DNA of 64,000 nt from G963662675 sp963662675. GTDB lineage: Bacteria > Bacteroidota > Bacteroidia > Bacteroidales > Prolixibacteraceae. Position numbers and translations under genes: made by a program. Below, one piece after another: positions 8,807-17,455 of this stretch (position 1 is its first letter; each line of letters begins with the position of its first letter). Location of the stretch: the NCBI GenBank assembly GCA_963662675.2, contig CAXXHP010000004.1, positions 868,001 through 932,000 on the forward strand, read 5' to 3'. The notes under the pieces are model-generated. The model worked only from the letters and a program-made list of their open reading frames with translations. It was not told where the DNA came from and made no database searches.

Positions 8807-11221
8807 ATGAGATTAATCTACCCTCTTCTATTTATACTACTCAGTTATACATCAGTTAATGCACTATTTGCACAAAGCAATAATGCGACGGTGCATGGCA
8901 TTTTAATCGACTCTAATGGGTTAGGCATTGAAGCTGCCAATGTATCCTTAAAAGGCTATCCGATAGGAACTGTTACAGATAAAAATGGATCCTATCTACT
9001 GCGCATCCCCGCGAAACGAGATGTTACCCTTTCATTCTCATTCATAGGTTATGAAACCATGGAAAAACCAATTAATGCAGAAGAAGAGCAACGAATTGAA
9101 ATGAATGTGGTGCTGCAAGAAAGTCTGGAACATATTAATGAGGTGGAAGTGGCTAGTCACCGAAGAACTCAAAGCAACATGACAACCATTGATCCAAGTT
9201 TCTCAGAGCTGATACCCAACGCAGCTGCCGGTGGCATTGAATCCCTTATTAAAACCTTGCCCGGCGTTTCATCAAACAATGAAATGAGTTCTCAGTATTC
9301 TGTTCGAGGGGGCAATTTTGATGAGAATCTGGTTTATGTGAATGATATTGAAATATACCGCCCCTTTCTTGTCAAGTCTGGACAACAGGAAGGTCTTAGC
9401 TTTATTAATTCAGATATGGTCTCTTCTATTAATTTTTCGGCAGGCGGATATGAAGCGAAGTATGGTGATAAAATGGCATCAGTATTAGACATCAAATATA
9501 GAAAGCCAACCGAATTTCAGGGATCGGTTTCGATAAGCCTGCTTGAAGGCTCTGTACACCTTGAAGATATCAGCAAAAACAAAAAACTCACTTATATTGC
9601 CGGCATACGCTATAAAACAAATCGCTATCTGCTAAACGGATTGGATGAGGGAGGTGATTACAACCCAAACTTCACTGATATTCAAACCTATATAACGTAT
9701 GAATTTTCAAACAAATTTGACCTTTCTTTTTTAGGGAATTTAGGGCGAAACCATTACAACTTCACCCCTCAAACGCGAGAAACAAGTTTTGGCACAATTA
9801 ATCAGGTTTATAACGCAAAAATTTATTTTGAAGGACAGGAAAAGGATCAGTTCAACACAACACTTGGAGCTTTATCCGGAGATTATCATCCCAATTCCAA
9901 GCTGACCCTTAAATTTATTGGCTCTGCGTTTCAAACTCAGGAAGAGGTGAATTATAACATCCTGGGGCAGTATTATGTAAATGAGCTGGGAGTGACTGAA
10001 GAAACAGATAACGACAGTACACTTAACCTCGGTGTCGATTCTTTTTTAAATCATGCGCGCAACAATCTGGATGCTGAAGTGTACAGTTTTTCTCATAAAG
10101 GAAGCTACAAAACAGAGACGCATTCATTGGATTGGGGAGCAAAAATTCAGTATGAAAAAATACATGACAAAGTAAATGAATGGGAGTTCCGTGATTCAAC
10201 GGGCTATTCTCTGCCATACTCTAGCGAAGAAATTCTGATGTTCAAAACAGTTAACACGGATAATCGAATGACGTCAATCCGGATAAACTCACACATCCAG
10301 GACACTTATTCAATAACATTGCCCAAAGGCAATTTGAACCTTACTGCAGGAATACGTGCCAGTTACTGGGATTATTCAGATGAACTGCTCATTAGTCCGC
10401 GTGCCACAATTACTTATTATCCGGAATGGGATGCAAACGTTGTCTTTCATCTTTCAGGAGGAAGTTACCAGCAACCTGCATTTTTTAAAGAGTTAAAAGA
10501 CCAGAATGGAAATATTTACTCTGATGTAAAAGCACAAAAGTCTAATCAGATTTTATTGGGAGCCGATTACATTTTCAGAGCTTGGGACCGTCCATTTAAA
10601 CTAAGCTCAGAAGTTTATTATAAATATTTCTCGAACCTTATTCCTTATCAGGTTGAAAACGTTCAGATCCGCTATCTCGCAGATCAAAAGGCAAAAGGCT
10701 ATGCCACTGGCATTGACTTTAAAGTGAATGGAGAATTTGTAAGTGGAGTTCAATCGTGGGCAAGTGTTTCGTTAATGCAAACCAAAGAAAACATTGTTGG
10801 CGATGGACATGGATGGATTGCGAGGCCTACCGATCAACTACTTAATATCAGCATGTTTTTTCAGGACTATTTCCCGGGAAACCCAACATACAAAATGCAT
10901 CTGGCCTTGTATTATGGCTCACGCCTGCCAACAGGCCCTCCAAACTCGGAACGGTATCAGGACACCTTTCGAATGCCTCCATACCGACGTATAGATATGG
11001 GATTCACAAAAGTGCTAATCAGCTCCGAAACTCATTTAAAAAACAAGAGTTTATTAAACCATGTGAAAGACATGTCATTGGGACTGGAAGTATTAAACTT
11101 AATTGGTATAAATAACACAGTATCTTACTTTTGGGCAACAACCAACTCGGGAGCCATGTATGCTGTACCCAATTATTTAACCGGTCGTAAAGTAAACCTA
11201 AAATTAACTGTAAAGTTTTAG
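8807..11221 (+). CDS. TonB-dependent outer membrane receptor with carboxypeptidase-regulatory-like domain
   Basis: 804 residues. Signal peptide ending ALFAQ near residue 23; carboxypeptidase-D-like beta-sandwich about 26-105 (VHGILIDSNGLGIEAANVSL); plug domain about 130-235 (IKTLPGVSSNNEMSSQYSVR, then GGNFDENLVYVNDIEIYRP); beta barrel to a terminal LTVKF. This is the shorter non-SusC class of Bacteroidetes receptors; no SusD gene follows, so the ligand is more likely a metal chelate, cofactor or small molecule than a glycan. The stop at 11221 is 4 nt before the phzF-like start, so the two are probably one transcript. Confidence 0.92.
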   Translation: MRLIYPLLFILLSYTSVNALFAQSNNATVHGILIDSNGLGIEAANVSLKGYPIGTVTDKNGSYLLRIPAKRDVTLSFSFIGYETMEKPINAEEEQRIEMNVVLQESLEHINEVEVASHRRTQSNMTTIDPSFSELIPNAAAGGIESLIKTLPGVSSNNEMSSQYSVRGGNFDENLVYVNDIEIYRPFLVKSGQQEGLSFINSDMVSSINFSAGGYEAKYGDKMASVLDIKYRKPTEFQGSVSISLLEGSVHLEDISKNKKLTYIAGIRYKTNRYLLNGLDEGGDYNPNFTDIQTYITYEFSNKFDLSFLGNLGRNHYNFTPQTRETSFGTINQVYNAKIYFEGQEKDQFNTTLGALSGDYHPNSKLTLKFIGSAFQTQEEVNYNILGQYYVNELGVTEETDNDSTLNLGVDSFLNHARNNLDAEVYSFSHKGSYKTETHSLDWGAKIQYEKIHDKVNEWEFRDSTGYSLPYSSEEILMFKTVNTDNRMTSIRINSHIQDTYSITLPKGNLNLTAGIRASYWDYSDELLISPRATITYYPEWDANVVFHLSGGSYQQPAFFKELKDQNGNIYSDVKAQKSNQILLGADYIFRAWDRPFKLSSEVYYKYFSNLIPYQVENVQIRYLADQKAKGYATGIDFKVNGEFVSGVQSWASVSLMQTKENIVGDGHGWIARPTDQLLNISMFFQDYFPGNPTYKMHLALYYGSRLPTGPPNSERYQDTFRMPPYRRIDMGFTKVLISSETHLKNKSLLNHVKDMSLGLEVLNLIGINNTVSYFWATTNSGAMYAVPNYLTGRKVNLKLTVKF

Positions 11222-11225
11222 CATA

Positions 11226-12008
11226 ATGAAACTCCCAATATTTCAGGTTGATGCATTCACAAATGAGCTTTTCAAAGGTAATCCGGCAGCTGTTGTCCCG
11301 TTGGAAGAGTGGCTCAATGATGCAACAATGCAATCCATTGCCTTAGAAAACAACCTTTCTGAAACAGCCTTTTTTGTACCAACACAAGCGGGCTTTGAAA
11401 TTCGCTGGTTCACACCAGTTACAGAAGTTAATTTATGTGGACATGCCACTTTAGCAACAGCTCATGTTATTTTCAACGAAGCAGACTATCCTAGAGACAC
11501 AATAGAATTTGGTAGTAGAAGTGGTAAGTTGATCGTGAAAAAATTAGATGAATATTTGCAGCTAAATTTTCCCGCAGATGAAATAATAAAAATTGATGAA
11601 CCCACCAGCATTATTAAAGGTCTGGGGAAACATCCTGCGGCCTGCTACAAAGGCAAAAATGATATGTTATTTTTATTCAATTCGGAGGAAGATATTCTAA
11701 ATATAAATCCAGAATTTCATCTGCTTGCTAATTCAGAAGAAAGAGGAATTATTGTTACTGCACCCGGTCATAATGTCGATTTTGTAAGCCGTTTTTTTGC
11801 CCCTCAGGTGGGCATTAATGAAGATCCGGTTACCGGCTCAGCTCATACAACGCTTGCTCCTTTTTGGTCATCAAAATTGAGAAAAACGAAACTAACTGCA
11901 AAACAATTATCTCAACGTGGCGGAGAGCTCATTTGCACCCTAAAAGGAGACCGCATTCTCATTGCAGGAAAAGCAAAAACCTATTTACGAGGAGAAATTT
12001 TCATATAG
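11226..12008 (+). CDS. PhzF-family epimerase/isomerase
   Basis: 260 residues, the usual length of PhzF-fold proteins (two diaminopimelate-epimerase-like halves). Diagnostic stretches are FQVDAFTNELFKGNPAAVV at the N-terminus, NNLSETAFF with the likely catalytic Glu46, FTPVTEVNLCGHATLATAH, and EDPVTGSAHTTLAPFW near the C-terminus. Family members isomerise small carboxylates or amino-acid-like compounds; no other phenazine gene is here, so phenazine synthesis is not implied. It closely follows the TonB receptor gene. Confidence 0.92.
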   Translation: MKLPIFQVDAFTNELFKGNPAAVVPLEEWLNDATMQSIALENNLSETAFFVPTQAGFEIRWFTPVTEVNLCGHATLATAHVIFNEADYPRDTIEFGSRSGKLIVKKLDEYLQLNFPADEIIKIDEPTSIIKGLGKHPAACYKGKNDMLFLFNSEEDILNINPEFHLLANSEERGIIVTAPGHNVDFVSRFFAPQVGINEDPVTGSAHTTLAPFWSSKLRKTKLTAKQLSQRGGELICTLKGDRILIAGKAKTYLRGEIFI

Positions 12009-12018
12009 AAGAAGTATA

Positions 12019-12219
12019 CTAATCGTCTTCAAGAATATTCTTCACCCGTCCAACCTCTCCGGTTTCTAGCCTAACTTTTATGCCATGAGGATGATGTGGT
12101 GACTTTGTTAGAATTTGAGCCACATAACCTTCTGTCAACTCACCAGTCCGTTGATCTTGCTTCATCACGATTTCAACATGACTTTCAATTTTAATGTCTA
12201 CTCTTTTTCGTCCGTCCAT
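12019..12219 (-). CDS. YwbE-family small protein
   Basis: 66 residues, matching the YwbE/DUF2196 family: it opens MDGRKRVDIKIESHVEIVMK, followed by TGELTEGYVAQILTKSPHHP and HGIKVRLETGEVGRV. The fold should be a small beta barrel (KOW/S1-like in look). Cytoplasmic; function unknown. Convergent with the phzF-like gene with a 10-nt gap. Confidence 0.88.
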   Translation of the reverse strand: MDGRKRVDIKIESHVEIVMKQDQRTGELTEGYVAQILTKSPHHPHGIKVRLETGEVGRVKNILEDD

Positions 12220-12265
12220 TTAATCTTTATTATAATTCGCAATACGACAGCATCTTAAAAACATG

Positions 12266-12290
12266 AAAAAGCCACCCAGAATGAGTGGCT
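12266..12290 (-). terminator. Hairpin terminator on the minus strand
   Basis: Arms 12270-12275 and 12285-12290 (6 bp, AGCCAC/GTGGCT, 9-nt loop), followed on the minus strand by five T. It can end transcripts of the GH127-like lipoprotein gene, whose stop lies about 190 nt upstream, leaving a long AT-rich 3' tail at 12291-12477 in which I see no gene. Confidence 0.65.
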
Positions 12291-12477
12291 TTCAAAGTAA
12301 ATAAACAAGTTACTTATCTCCCCAAAGATAATATTTATAAAATTTACGTTCTTCTTTTTCTTCTGAAATTCATTATAAAGATCATGCCTCAATAACAATA
12401 GTAAATTTATTTTGTTTAAAACGAATAGAATATGATTGTGCCTTCTTCTTTATTATTACTTTCAAAAACCTTATAAA

Positions 12478-13515
12478 TTAAAATGAAGAATCTATCCAAA
12501 GAGTACGCATTGATGAACTCCGGCTCTCACTTACAAGTGGCTGTAGCACAATTGTCTCTCCTTTCAACCCATTAAATGTAAACGTGGGACTTTTACCAGG
12601 AGGAGAAACAAATTGCATATATTTAATCGGATCATTCTCTGAGAAAGGAGCATAGTTTTCTGTTAATTTCTCATAAGCAAGAAAAAGAGAGCCATACTGA
12701 AATGCAAATCGATCTGTTTCACTTTTGACAACAGATGGCCGCAAACCAATAATTATTTCAACCTCATCCCCATTTTTCCATTTTTTAGCAATCTCAGTGT
12801 ATTGCCCGGCAGTAACATTGTACTTTACCCCCTTAACACTTACCGAGGCCCTATCTGCCCACTCCGGTATCCGTATAAACAAATCTAAATATCGGGTATC
12901 TAGCATTTCTAATTTTAAAATAATACTCCCATCGTATGGGTATTTTGTGTCCTGAATCAATCGCACTTGCCCTCCGGTAGTATGTTGATATTCAACAACA
13001 GAGCTGCCAAAAATATTTAAATAGATGCGATCATACATGTGAGTATATGCAACTGACTTTATCATGCTTTCTGAAATAGCCTCAGAGGATGAAATATTAT
13101 AAGCCAGTTTTTCAAGCTCATCGGCAAAACGCACCTCTCCCGAATACTTAAGCAAAGTATCATTCAACGTAAACCACGACTTGATATCCTCAACTGAAAG
13201 TTTTTCAAAATCGGATACCATATTTTGCTGAAGGGAATACCATTTTTGATTAACAGGCTGACTAATCGAACCACTCTCCATTTTTATAGCATCAATTTCA
13301 GATGCTAGATGATTAATTTCATCACTAAAAACAGAATGCTCCAAAATTGAGGAATTCATAGGCATTGAATCAGTCAATTGTTCTGCCAGAATTCCCCCAA
13401 GGGAAACCTGATCTGAATTAAATGAGAAAGAGGTTCCATCAAGCTCCGGAGCGTTTCTATATTGACAAGCTTGACCAAAAATGATTAAAACAAATAAAAA
13501 TATAATAGACTTCAT
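12478..13515 (-). CDS. Lipoprotein with GH127-like beta-sandwich domain but no catalytic barrel
   Basis: 345 residues from ATG 13515, giving signal MKSIIFLFVLIIFGQAC with a lipobox Cys; an ATG 18 nt upstream would add six residues. From about residue 160 the sequence follows the linker and beta-sandwich of beta-L-arabinofuranosidase (GH127/DUF1680): IYLNIF, LIQDTKYPYDGSI, then LDLFIRIPEWADRASVSVKG, the AGQYTEIAKKWKNGDEVEI stretch and RFAFQYGSLFLAYE. In GH127 enzymes a 400-residue alpha/alpha barrel with the catalytic Glu and Cys residues comes first; here it is replaced by about 130 helix-rich residues without such motifs. It may bind sugar or be a relic. No neighbour explains its role. Confidence 0.7.
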   Translation of the reverse strand: MKSIIFLFVLIIFGQACQYRNAPELDGTSFSFNSDQVSLGGILAEQLTDSMPMNSSILEHSVFSDEINHLASEIDAIKMESGSISQPVNQKWYSLQQNMVSDFEKLSVEDIKSWFTLNDTLLKYSGEVRFADELEKLAYNISSSEAISESMIKSVAYTHMYDRIYLNIFGSSVVEYQHTTGGQVRLIQDTKYPYDGSIILKLEMLDTRYLDLFIRIPEWADRASVSVKGVKYNVTAGQYTEIAKKWKNGDEVEIIIGLRPSVVKSETDRFAFQYGSLFLAYEKLTENYAPFSENDPIKYMQFVSPPGKSPTFTFNGLKGETIVLQPLVSESRSSSMRTLWIDSSF

Positions 13516-13683
13516 ATAATATGATTTTGACAAATCAACATGTAATTTGAATTGAAGTTCAATCCTACAATCAAAGAATTTAAGTCAAACATAATGCATT
13601 CACCTTCAAAATAAGCACATTTGCCGAAAACATAAGGTATAGGTTCATGAATTTGAATATTTTAGTTTTGTAAAAAACAAGAT

Positions 13684-14058
13684 ATGAAAACGCTTGGAAA
13701 TATTATTTGGGTCGTATTTGGTGGATTTTTCATTTTTCTGGAATACCTGGTTGCTGGTTTGTTGCTGTGTGTAACTATCATTGGCATTCCATTTGGATTG
13801 CAAGCATTTAAGCTAGCCTATATGGCACTCTGGCCATTCGGAAAACAAATAGAATACATGGATTATGCTCCAGGTTGCTTGTCTACCTTTATGAACATTC
13901 TGTGGCTCATACTCGGAGGTATTTGGATCGCACTTTCGCATCTTGTTTTAGGCGTATTATTTGCCATAACCATTATCGGCATTCCATTTGCAAAGCAACA
14001 TTTTAAGTTGGTTAGCCTTGCATTAACTCCATTTGGAAGAAGAATTGTATACACCTAA
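13684..14058 (+). CDS. yccF: YccF-family inner membrane protein
   Basis: 124 residues with two homologous halves (YccF/DUF307): GNIIWVVFGGFFIFLEYLVA and TIIGIPFGLQAFKLAYMALWP in the first, NILWLILGGIWIALSHLVLG and TIIGIPFAKQHFKLVSLALTP in the second. Each half gives one or two hydrophobic helices, so an integral inner membrane protein. Function unknown. Monocistronic, convergent with cysH. Confidence 0.9.
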   Translation: MKTLGNIIWVVFGGFFIFLEYLVAGLLLCVTIIGIPFGLQAFKLAYMALWPFGKQIEYMDYAPGCLSTFMNILWLILGGIWIALSHLVLGVLFAITIIGIPFAKQHFKLVSLALTPFGRRIVYT

Positions 14059-14070
14059 CAAGTCAAATCG

Positions 14071-14100
14071 TACTACCTGCTAAAACTCGAGCAGGGAGTA
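14071..14100. terminator. Hairpin between convergent yccF and cysH
   Basis: Arms 14071-14081 and 14090-14100 pair over 11 positions with one mismatch and an 8-nt loop. There is no strong T run on either side, so a bidirectional terminator is likely from position only. Confidence 0.45.
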
Positions 14101-14116
14101 TTATGCTTACAACAAT

Positions 14117-14821
14117 CTAGTGAGAATGAAGTCCACACTCCTTTTTAGAGTTGTTTTCCCACCACCAACGTCCGGCACGAAAATCTTCACCCTCTTGAAT
14201 AGCTCGCGTGCAAGGAGAACAACCGATGCTCACAAAACCACGATCGTGCAATACATTATAAGGAACGTGATTCACTTTTACATATTCGCGACAGTCTTCA
14301 AGGCTCCAGCTTAATAATGGGTTATACTTTATTAGCGAAAAACCTTTGTCCCAATTAAAGAATTCAAGCCCTTCCCTATTGTCTGATTGAGATGCACGTA
14401 ATCCTGTTATCCAGAATTCCATGCCTGATAAGGATCTGCCCAGAGGTTCTACTTTTCGGATATGACAGCACATTTTACGGTTATCAACCGAAGAATAGAA
14501 GCTGTTGGGACCTTTCTCTGCTACAAATTCCTCTAGCGTATCGTTATTTGGATAATATGGGTAAATTGGCTTGCTGTATTTCTCAAGAGTTCGGGCATAA
14601 ACTTTATACGTTTCTTCAAAAAGCCGACCGGTGTCCAAAGTAACCACTCTTATAGCAATGTTATTTTTTAAAATCATGTCAGTGATAACCTGATCCTCAA
14701 TTCCGAAACTCGTTGTAAACACTACTTTCCCGGGGAAACGGTCTGCCAGCTCTCGCAAGATTTCAACACTCTCCCTTTCCTTAAACTCTACATTCAATTT
14801 TTCAGCCAATAACTCGCTCAT
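14117..14821 (-). CDS. cysH: Assimilatory APS/PAPS reductase
   Basis: 234 residues of the PAPS reductase fold. TTSFGIEDQV (residues 36-45) is the nucleotide-binding loop, VTLDTGRLFEETY follows, and the C-terminus has the catalytic Cys in ECGLH (C229). The cysteine pairs C118-C119 and C201/C204 (CSPC) are those that hold a [4Fe-4S] cluster, so the substrate is more likely adenylylsulfate than PAPS. It makes sulfite from activated sulfate in cysteine synthesis. No other sulfate genes adjoin it. A probable promoter lies 32 nt upstream. Confidence 0.95.
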   Translation of the reverse strand: MSELLAEKLNVEFKERESVEILRELADRFPGKVVFTTSFGIEDQVITDMILKNNIAIRVVTLDTGRLFEETYKVYARTLEKYSKPIYPYYPNNDTLEEFVAEKGPNSFYSSVDNRKMCCHIRKVEPLGRSLSGMEFWITGLRASQSDNREGLEFFNWDKGFSLIKYNPLLSWSLEDCREYVKVNHVPYNVLHDRGFVSIGCSPCTRAIQEGEDFRAGRWWWENNSKKECGLHSH

Positions 14822-14852
14822 ATTTCTATTTCCTTTTTTGAAAATGAAGCTT

Positions 14853-14883
14853 CAAAAATAACCATTTTAGATCATATTTGAAA
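14853..14883 (-). promoter_or_regulatory. Candidate Bacteroidetes-type promoter of cysH
   Basis: On the minus strand a perfect -7 box TATTTTTG (14853-14860) follows a -33 box TTTC (one base off TTTG, 14880-14883) after 19 nt, the spacing of Bacteroides housekeeping promoters. Start of transcription would be about 25 nt before the cysH ATG. Confidence 0.5.
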
Positions 14884-15154
14884 CTTGATAAATATATCTG
14901 ATTTTATCTAAAAAAGAAATCTGATATGTTGAATTTGATGCTTGCAAATATGCCAGAGTCAAACAATTCCTGATTTTTACTCCTCTTAGAAAATATTGAC
15001 AAAAATAAATGCAAACAAAACTTCACAAACAATTAACGTACAGACACTTAATATCCATGCGTTTTTTTCGTATTTTTTGATTAAATTTATTTTAAACTTG
15101 AAAAAATTTATTTTCTTTGGCACATAATTCACCTTATTAATAGTTAAAAAGTAA
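14884..15154. other. AT-rich divergent spacer, cysH to carboxynorspermidine dehydrogenase
   Basis: No ORF, RNA or repeat is evident. It must hold the promoter for the gene at 15155, but only imperfect boxes are seen (TTTCTTTG at 15112-15119 without a -33 partner at the right spacing). Confidence 0.5.
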
Positions 15155-16354
15155 ATGGGAAAAGTATTGATTATCGGTGCAGGTGGCGTGGGAACAGTTG
15201 TTGCTCATAAAATGGCTGCACTTCCTGAAGTATTTTCAGAAATCATGTTGGCAAGCCGCACAAAATCTAAATGTGACGAGATTGCCAGAAAAATTGGTGG
15301 TAACCGAATTAAGACAGCACAAGTTGATGCTGATCATGTTCCACAATTGGTAGAACTGATACGTAGTTTCAAACCGGAGCTGGTTGTAAATGTAGCCCTT
15401 CCGTATCAGGACTTAACAATAATGGATGCATGCCTTGAAACTGGAACCAGTTATTTGGACACTGCCAATTACGAACCCAAAGATGAAGCCAAGTTTGAAT
15501 ACAAATGGCAATGGGCATACCAAGACCGCTTTAAAGAAGCTGGGCTAACTGCTATTCTAGGTTGTGGTTTCGATCCGGGAGTGACTAGTATCTATACGGC
15601 ATATGCAGCCAAGCATCATTTTGATGAGATCCAGTACTTGGATATTGTTGACTGCAATGCAGGAGATCATGGTAAAGCTTTTGCTACAAATTTCAACCCT
15701 GAAATTAACATCCGTGAAGTCACCCAAAAGGGCAAATACTGGAAAGATGGAAAATGGATTGAAACTGAACCACATGAAATCCACATGCCTCTTAATTACC
15801 CAAATATTGGTTCAAAAGAATCGTACTTGATTTATCATGAGGAGCTGGAATCGTTGGTGAAAAATTTCCCGACCCTTAAGCAGGCTCGCTTTTGGATGAC
15901 ATTTGGACAAGAATATTTAACTCACTTACGCGTAATCCAAAATATTGGGATGGCGGGCATTGAGCCAATTATGTATGAAGGGAAGGAAATTGTTCCTATT
16001 CAGTTTCTAAAAGCGGTATTGCCCAACCCTGGAGATTTGGGTGAAAACTATAAAGGACAAACTTCAATTGGTTGTCGGATCAAAGGGAGAAAAGATGGTA
16101 AAGAACAAACCTATTACGTCTATAATAACAGTGACCATGAAGTAGCCTATGCCGAAACCGGCACTCAAGCTGTTAGCTATACAACAGGCGTTCCTGCAAT
16201 GATTGGAGCTATGATGTACATGAAAGGTCTTTGGAAGAAACCGGGTGTATTTAACGTAGAAGAATTTAATCCGGATCCGTTTATGGACGCATTAAACCAA
16301 TATGGCTTACCTTGGCACGAGGTCAAGAATATAGATCTGGAAATGGAATATTAA
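15155..16354 (+). CDS. Carboxynorspermidine dehydrogenase (saccharopine-dehydrogenase family)
   Basis: 399 residues. The N-terminal Rossmann motif is VLIIGAGGVGTVVAHKMA (residues 4-21), followed by NVALPYQDLTIMDACLETG and YLDTANYE, and the C-terminal catalytic part carries LGCGFDPGVTSIYTAYA. This fits the carboxy(nor)spermidine synthase branch of the LYS9/saccharopine dehydrogenase family, which joins aspartate semialdehyde to a diamine using NADPH in the alternative spermidine pathway found in most Bacteroidetes. The decarboxylase that completes the pathway is not in this window. Monocistronic, ended by a strong hairpin. Confidence 0.9.
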   Translation: MGKVLIIGAGGVGTVVAHKMAALPEVFSEIMLASRTKSKCDEIARKIGGNRIKTAQVDADHVPQLVELIRSFKPELVVNVALPYQDLTIMDACLETGTSYLDTANYEPKDEAKFEYKWQWAYQDRFKEAGLTAILGCGFDPGVTSIYTAYAAKHHFDEIQYLDIVDCNAGDHGKAFATNFNPEINIREVTQKGKYWKDGKWIETEPHEIHMPLNYPNIGSKESYLIYHEELESLVKNFPTLKQARFWMTFGQEYLTHLRVIQNIGMAGIEPIMYEGKEIVPIQFLKAVLPNPGDLGENYKGQTSIGCRIKGRKDGKEQTYYVYNNSDHEVAYAETGTQAVSYTTGVPAMIGAMMYMKGLWKKPGVFNVEEFNPDPFMDALNQYGLPWHEVKNIDLEMEY

Positions 16355-16366
16355 GAAACCTATTAA

Positions 16367-16398
16367 TAAAAAAAAACCGGCAATGCCGGTTTTTTTTA
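16367..16398. terminator. Bidirectional Rho-independent terminator
   Basis: Perfect hairpin CCGGC-AAT-GCCGG (16377-16389) with A run before and T run after, so it works in both directions. It ends the dehydrogenase gene on the plus strand and the yceI-porin-yceI-rrf2 operon on the minus strand. Confidence 0.92.
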
Positions 16399-16417
16399 TT
16401 ATCTGAAATTCTGGAGC

Positions 16418-16834
16418 CTAATCAATTAATGACTCATCTTCTATTAAATTCTGAAGAGAAACACTTTTAAAATAGTCCAAAATAATATTGTTTAATTTCC
16501 CCCAAAAACCTTTTGTTCTGCATATATTTTCCCGATCACAATGTACAGATCTAGACAGGCAATCAATTACGCAAATTCCCGGTTCAAAAGCCATATGAAT
16601 ATCGAGCATTGTAATTTCGGCAGGTTTTCTTGTCAAGATATACCCACTTTTTTTGCCACGAATAGTGACTATCAATCCAGCTGTTTTTAGTGCATGGATT
16701 ATCTGATCAAGGTATTTTACCGAAATTTGTTGCTTTTCGGCTATATCTTTCTGAAGAACACCACTTTGTGTTTTATCTAATGCTATTTCAAGCATTGTAC
16801 GAATCCCATATCTGGTTTTTGAACTAAATTTCAA
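16418..16834 (-). CDS. Rrf2-family transcriptional regulator
   Basis: 138 residues. It has the winged helix-turn-helix start MKFSSKTRYGIRTMLEIAL, then QKDIAEKQQISVKYLDQII and GLIVTIRGKKSGYILTR. At about residues 86-104 it carries four Cys (C-x3-C-x6-C-x5-C, within CVIDCLSRSVHC), a pattern like the cluster ligands of IscR/NsrR, so it may sense iron-sulfur state, nitric oxide or redox. It is last in a four-gene operon, overlapping the second yceI gene by 4 bp, and probably controls the operon through the palindrome in its promoter. Confidence 0.9.
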   Translation of the reverse strand: MKFSSKTRYGIRTMLEIALDKTQSGVLQKDIAEKQQISVKYLDQIIHALKTAGLIVTIRGKKSGYILTRKPAEITMLDIHMAFEPGICVIDCLSRSVHCDRENICRTKGFWGKLNNIILDYFKSVSLQNLIEDESLID

Positions 16835-17430
16835 TTTCGAGCCTCTTTAATTTCTGTTGAGAATAAGATTTTAAAACTAATAAATACTTCGTCGTCAACC
16901 TTAACTAATCCCAAAAATTTTCTCGGGGGATCTATTTCAAAATCTGTTAATCGAACACCTAATCTTCCAGCTAAATTCCAACTGCCATACTCACTTTTCT
17001 TAATTTCGGAAAAACAGGCATAAGTATTTGTTACTCCATTCATGGTCACACTTACTTGATGACGAAGAACGGTCAGATTTAACTTATCGGATGTAATTTT
17101 TTCATTTAACGAAATAATGATAGTTGGATGAATGTTCGCATTTATAAGTTCTAGAAAATCATTATGCATTGAATTTGATTCTGCATTTATTTTCCGTGCA
17201 GGAATTGCCATCCTGAGAAATTCTGAAGAACCATAATTGGATGCTGGGAATAAACTAAAAGCATCTTCACTATAACTCAATTGAAACTGATTTAAGTTGG
17301 TTGAGCCTTCAATGAGCACATGCTCAAACAAGTAACTTCCTAGTAGGACATTATTTGTAGGAGTAGCTGCATCAGATACCTGATGCAGCATAAGAAATAC
17401 AAAAACTAAGTATTTCATCCTTCTTCCCAT
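16831..17430 (-). CDS. YceI-like periplasmic domain protein
   Basis: 199 residues with an N-terminal signal peptide (an alternative Met at residue 5 gives MKYLVFVFLML). The body is a divergent YceI-type lipocalin-like barrel: it opens with FEHVLIEGSTNLNQFQL, where GSTNLNQF replaces the usual GTSTLHDW, contains VSVTMNGVTNTY, and ends with the family motif LTDFEIDPPRKFLGLVKVDD. YceI proteins bind isoprenoid-type lipids in the periplasm. It is the third gene of the yceI-porin-yceI-rrf2 operon and a diverged paralogue of the first. Confidence 0.8.
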   Translation of the reverse strand: MGRRMKYLVFVFLMLHQVSDAATPTNNVLLGSYLFEHVLIEGSTNLNQFQLSYSEDAFSLFPASNYGSSEFLRMAIPARKINAESNSMHNDFLELINANIHPTIIISLNEKITSDKLNLTVLRHQVSVTMNGVTNTYACFSEIKKSEYGSWNLAGRLGVRLTDFEIDPPRKFLGLVKVDDEVFISFKILFSTEIKEARN

Positions 17431-17455
17431 CTCTCAACCCTTAAACATTAAATTC

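Noticed and set aside
11226..12008. Phenazine biosynthesis locus
   Set aside because: Only a PhzF-fold protein is present; the other phz genes are absent and the family has many unrelated roles.
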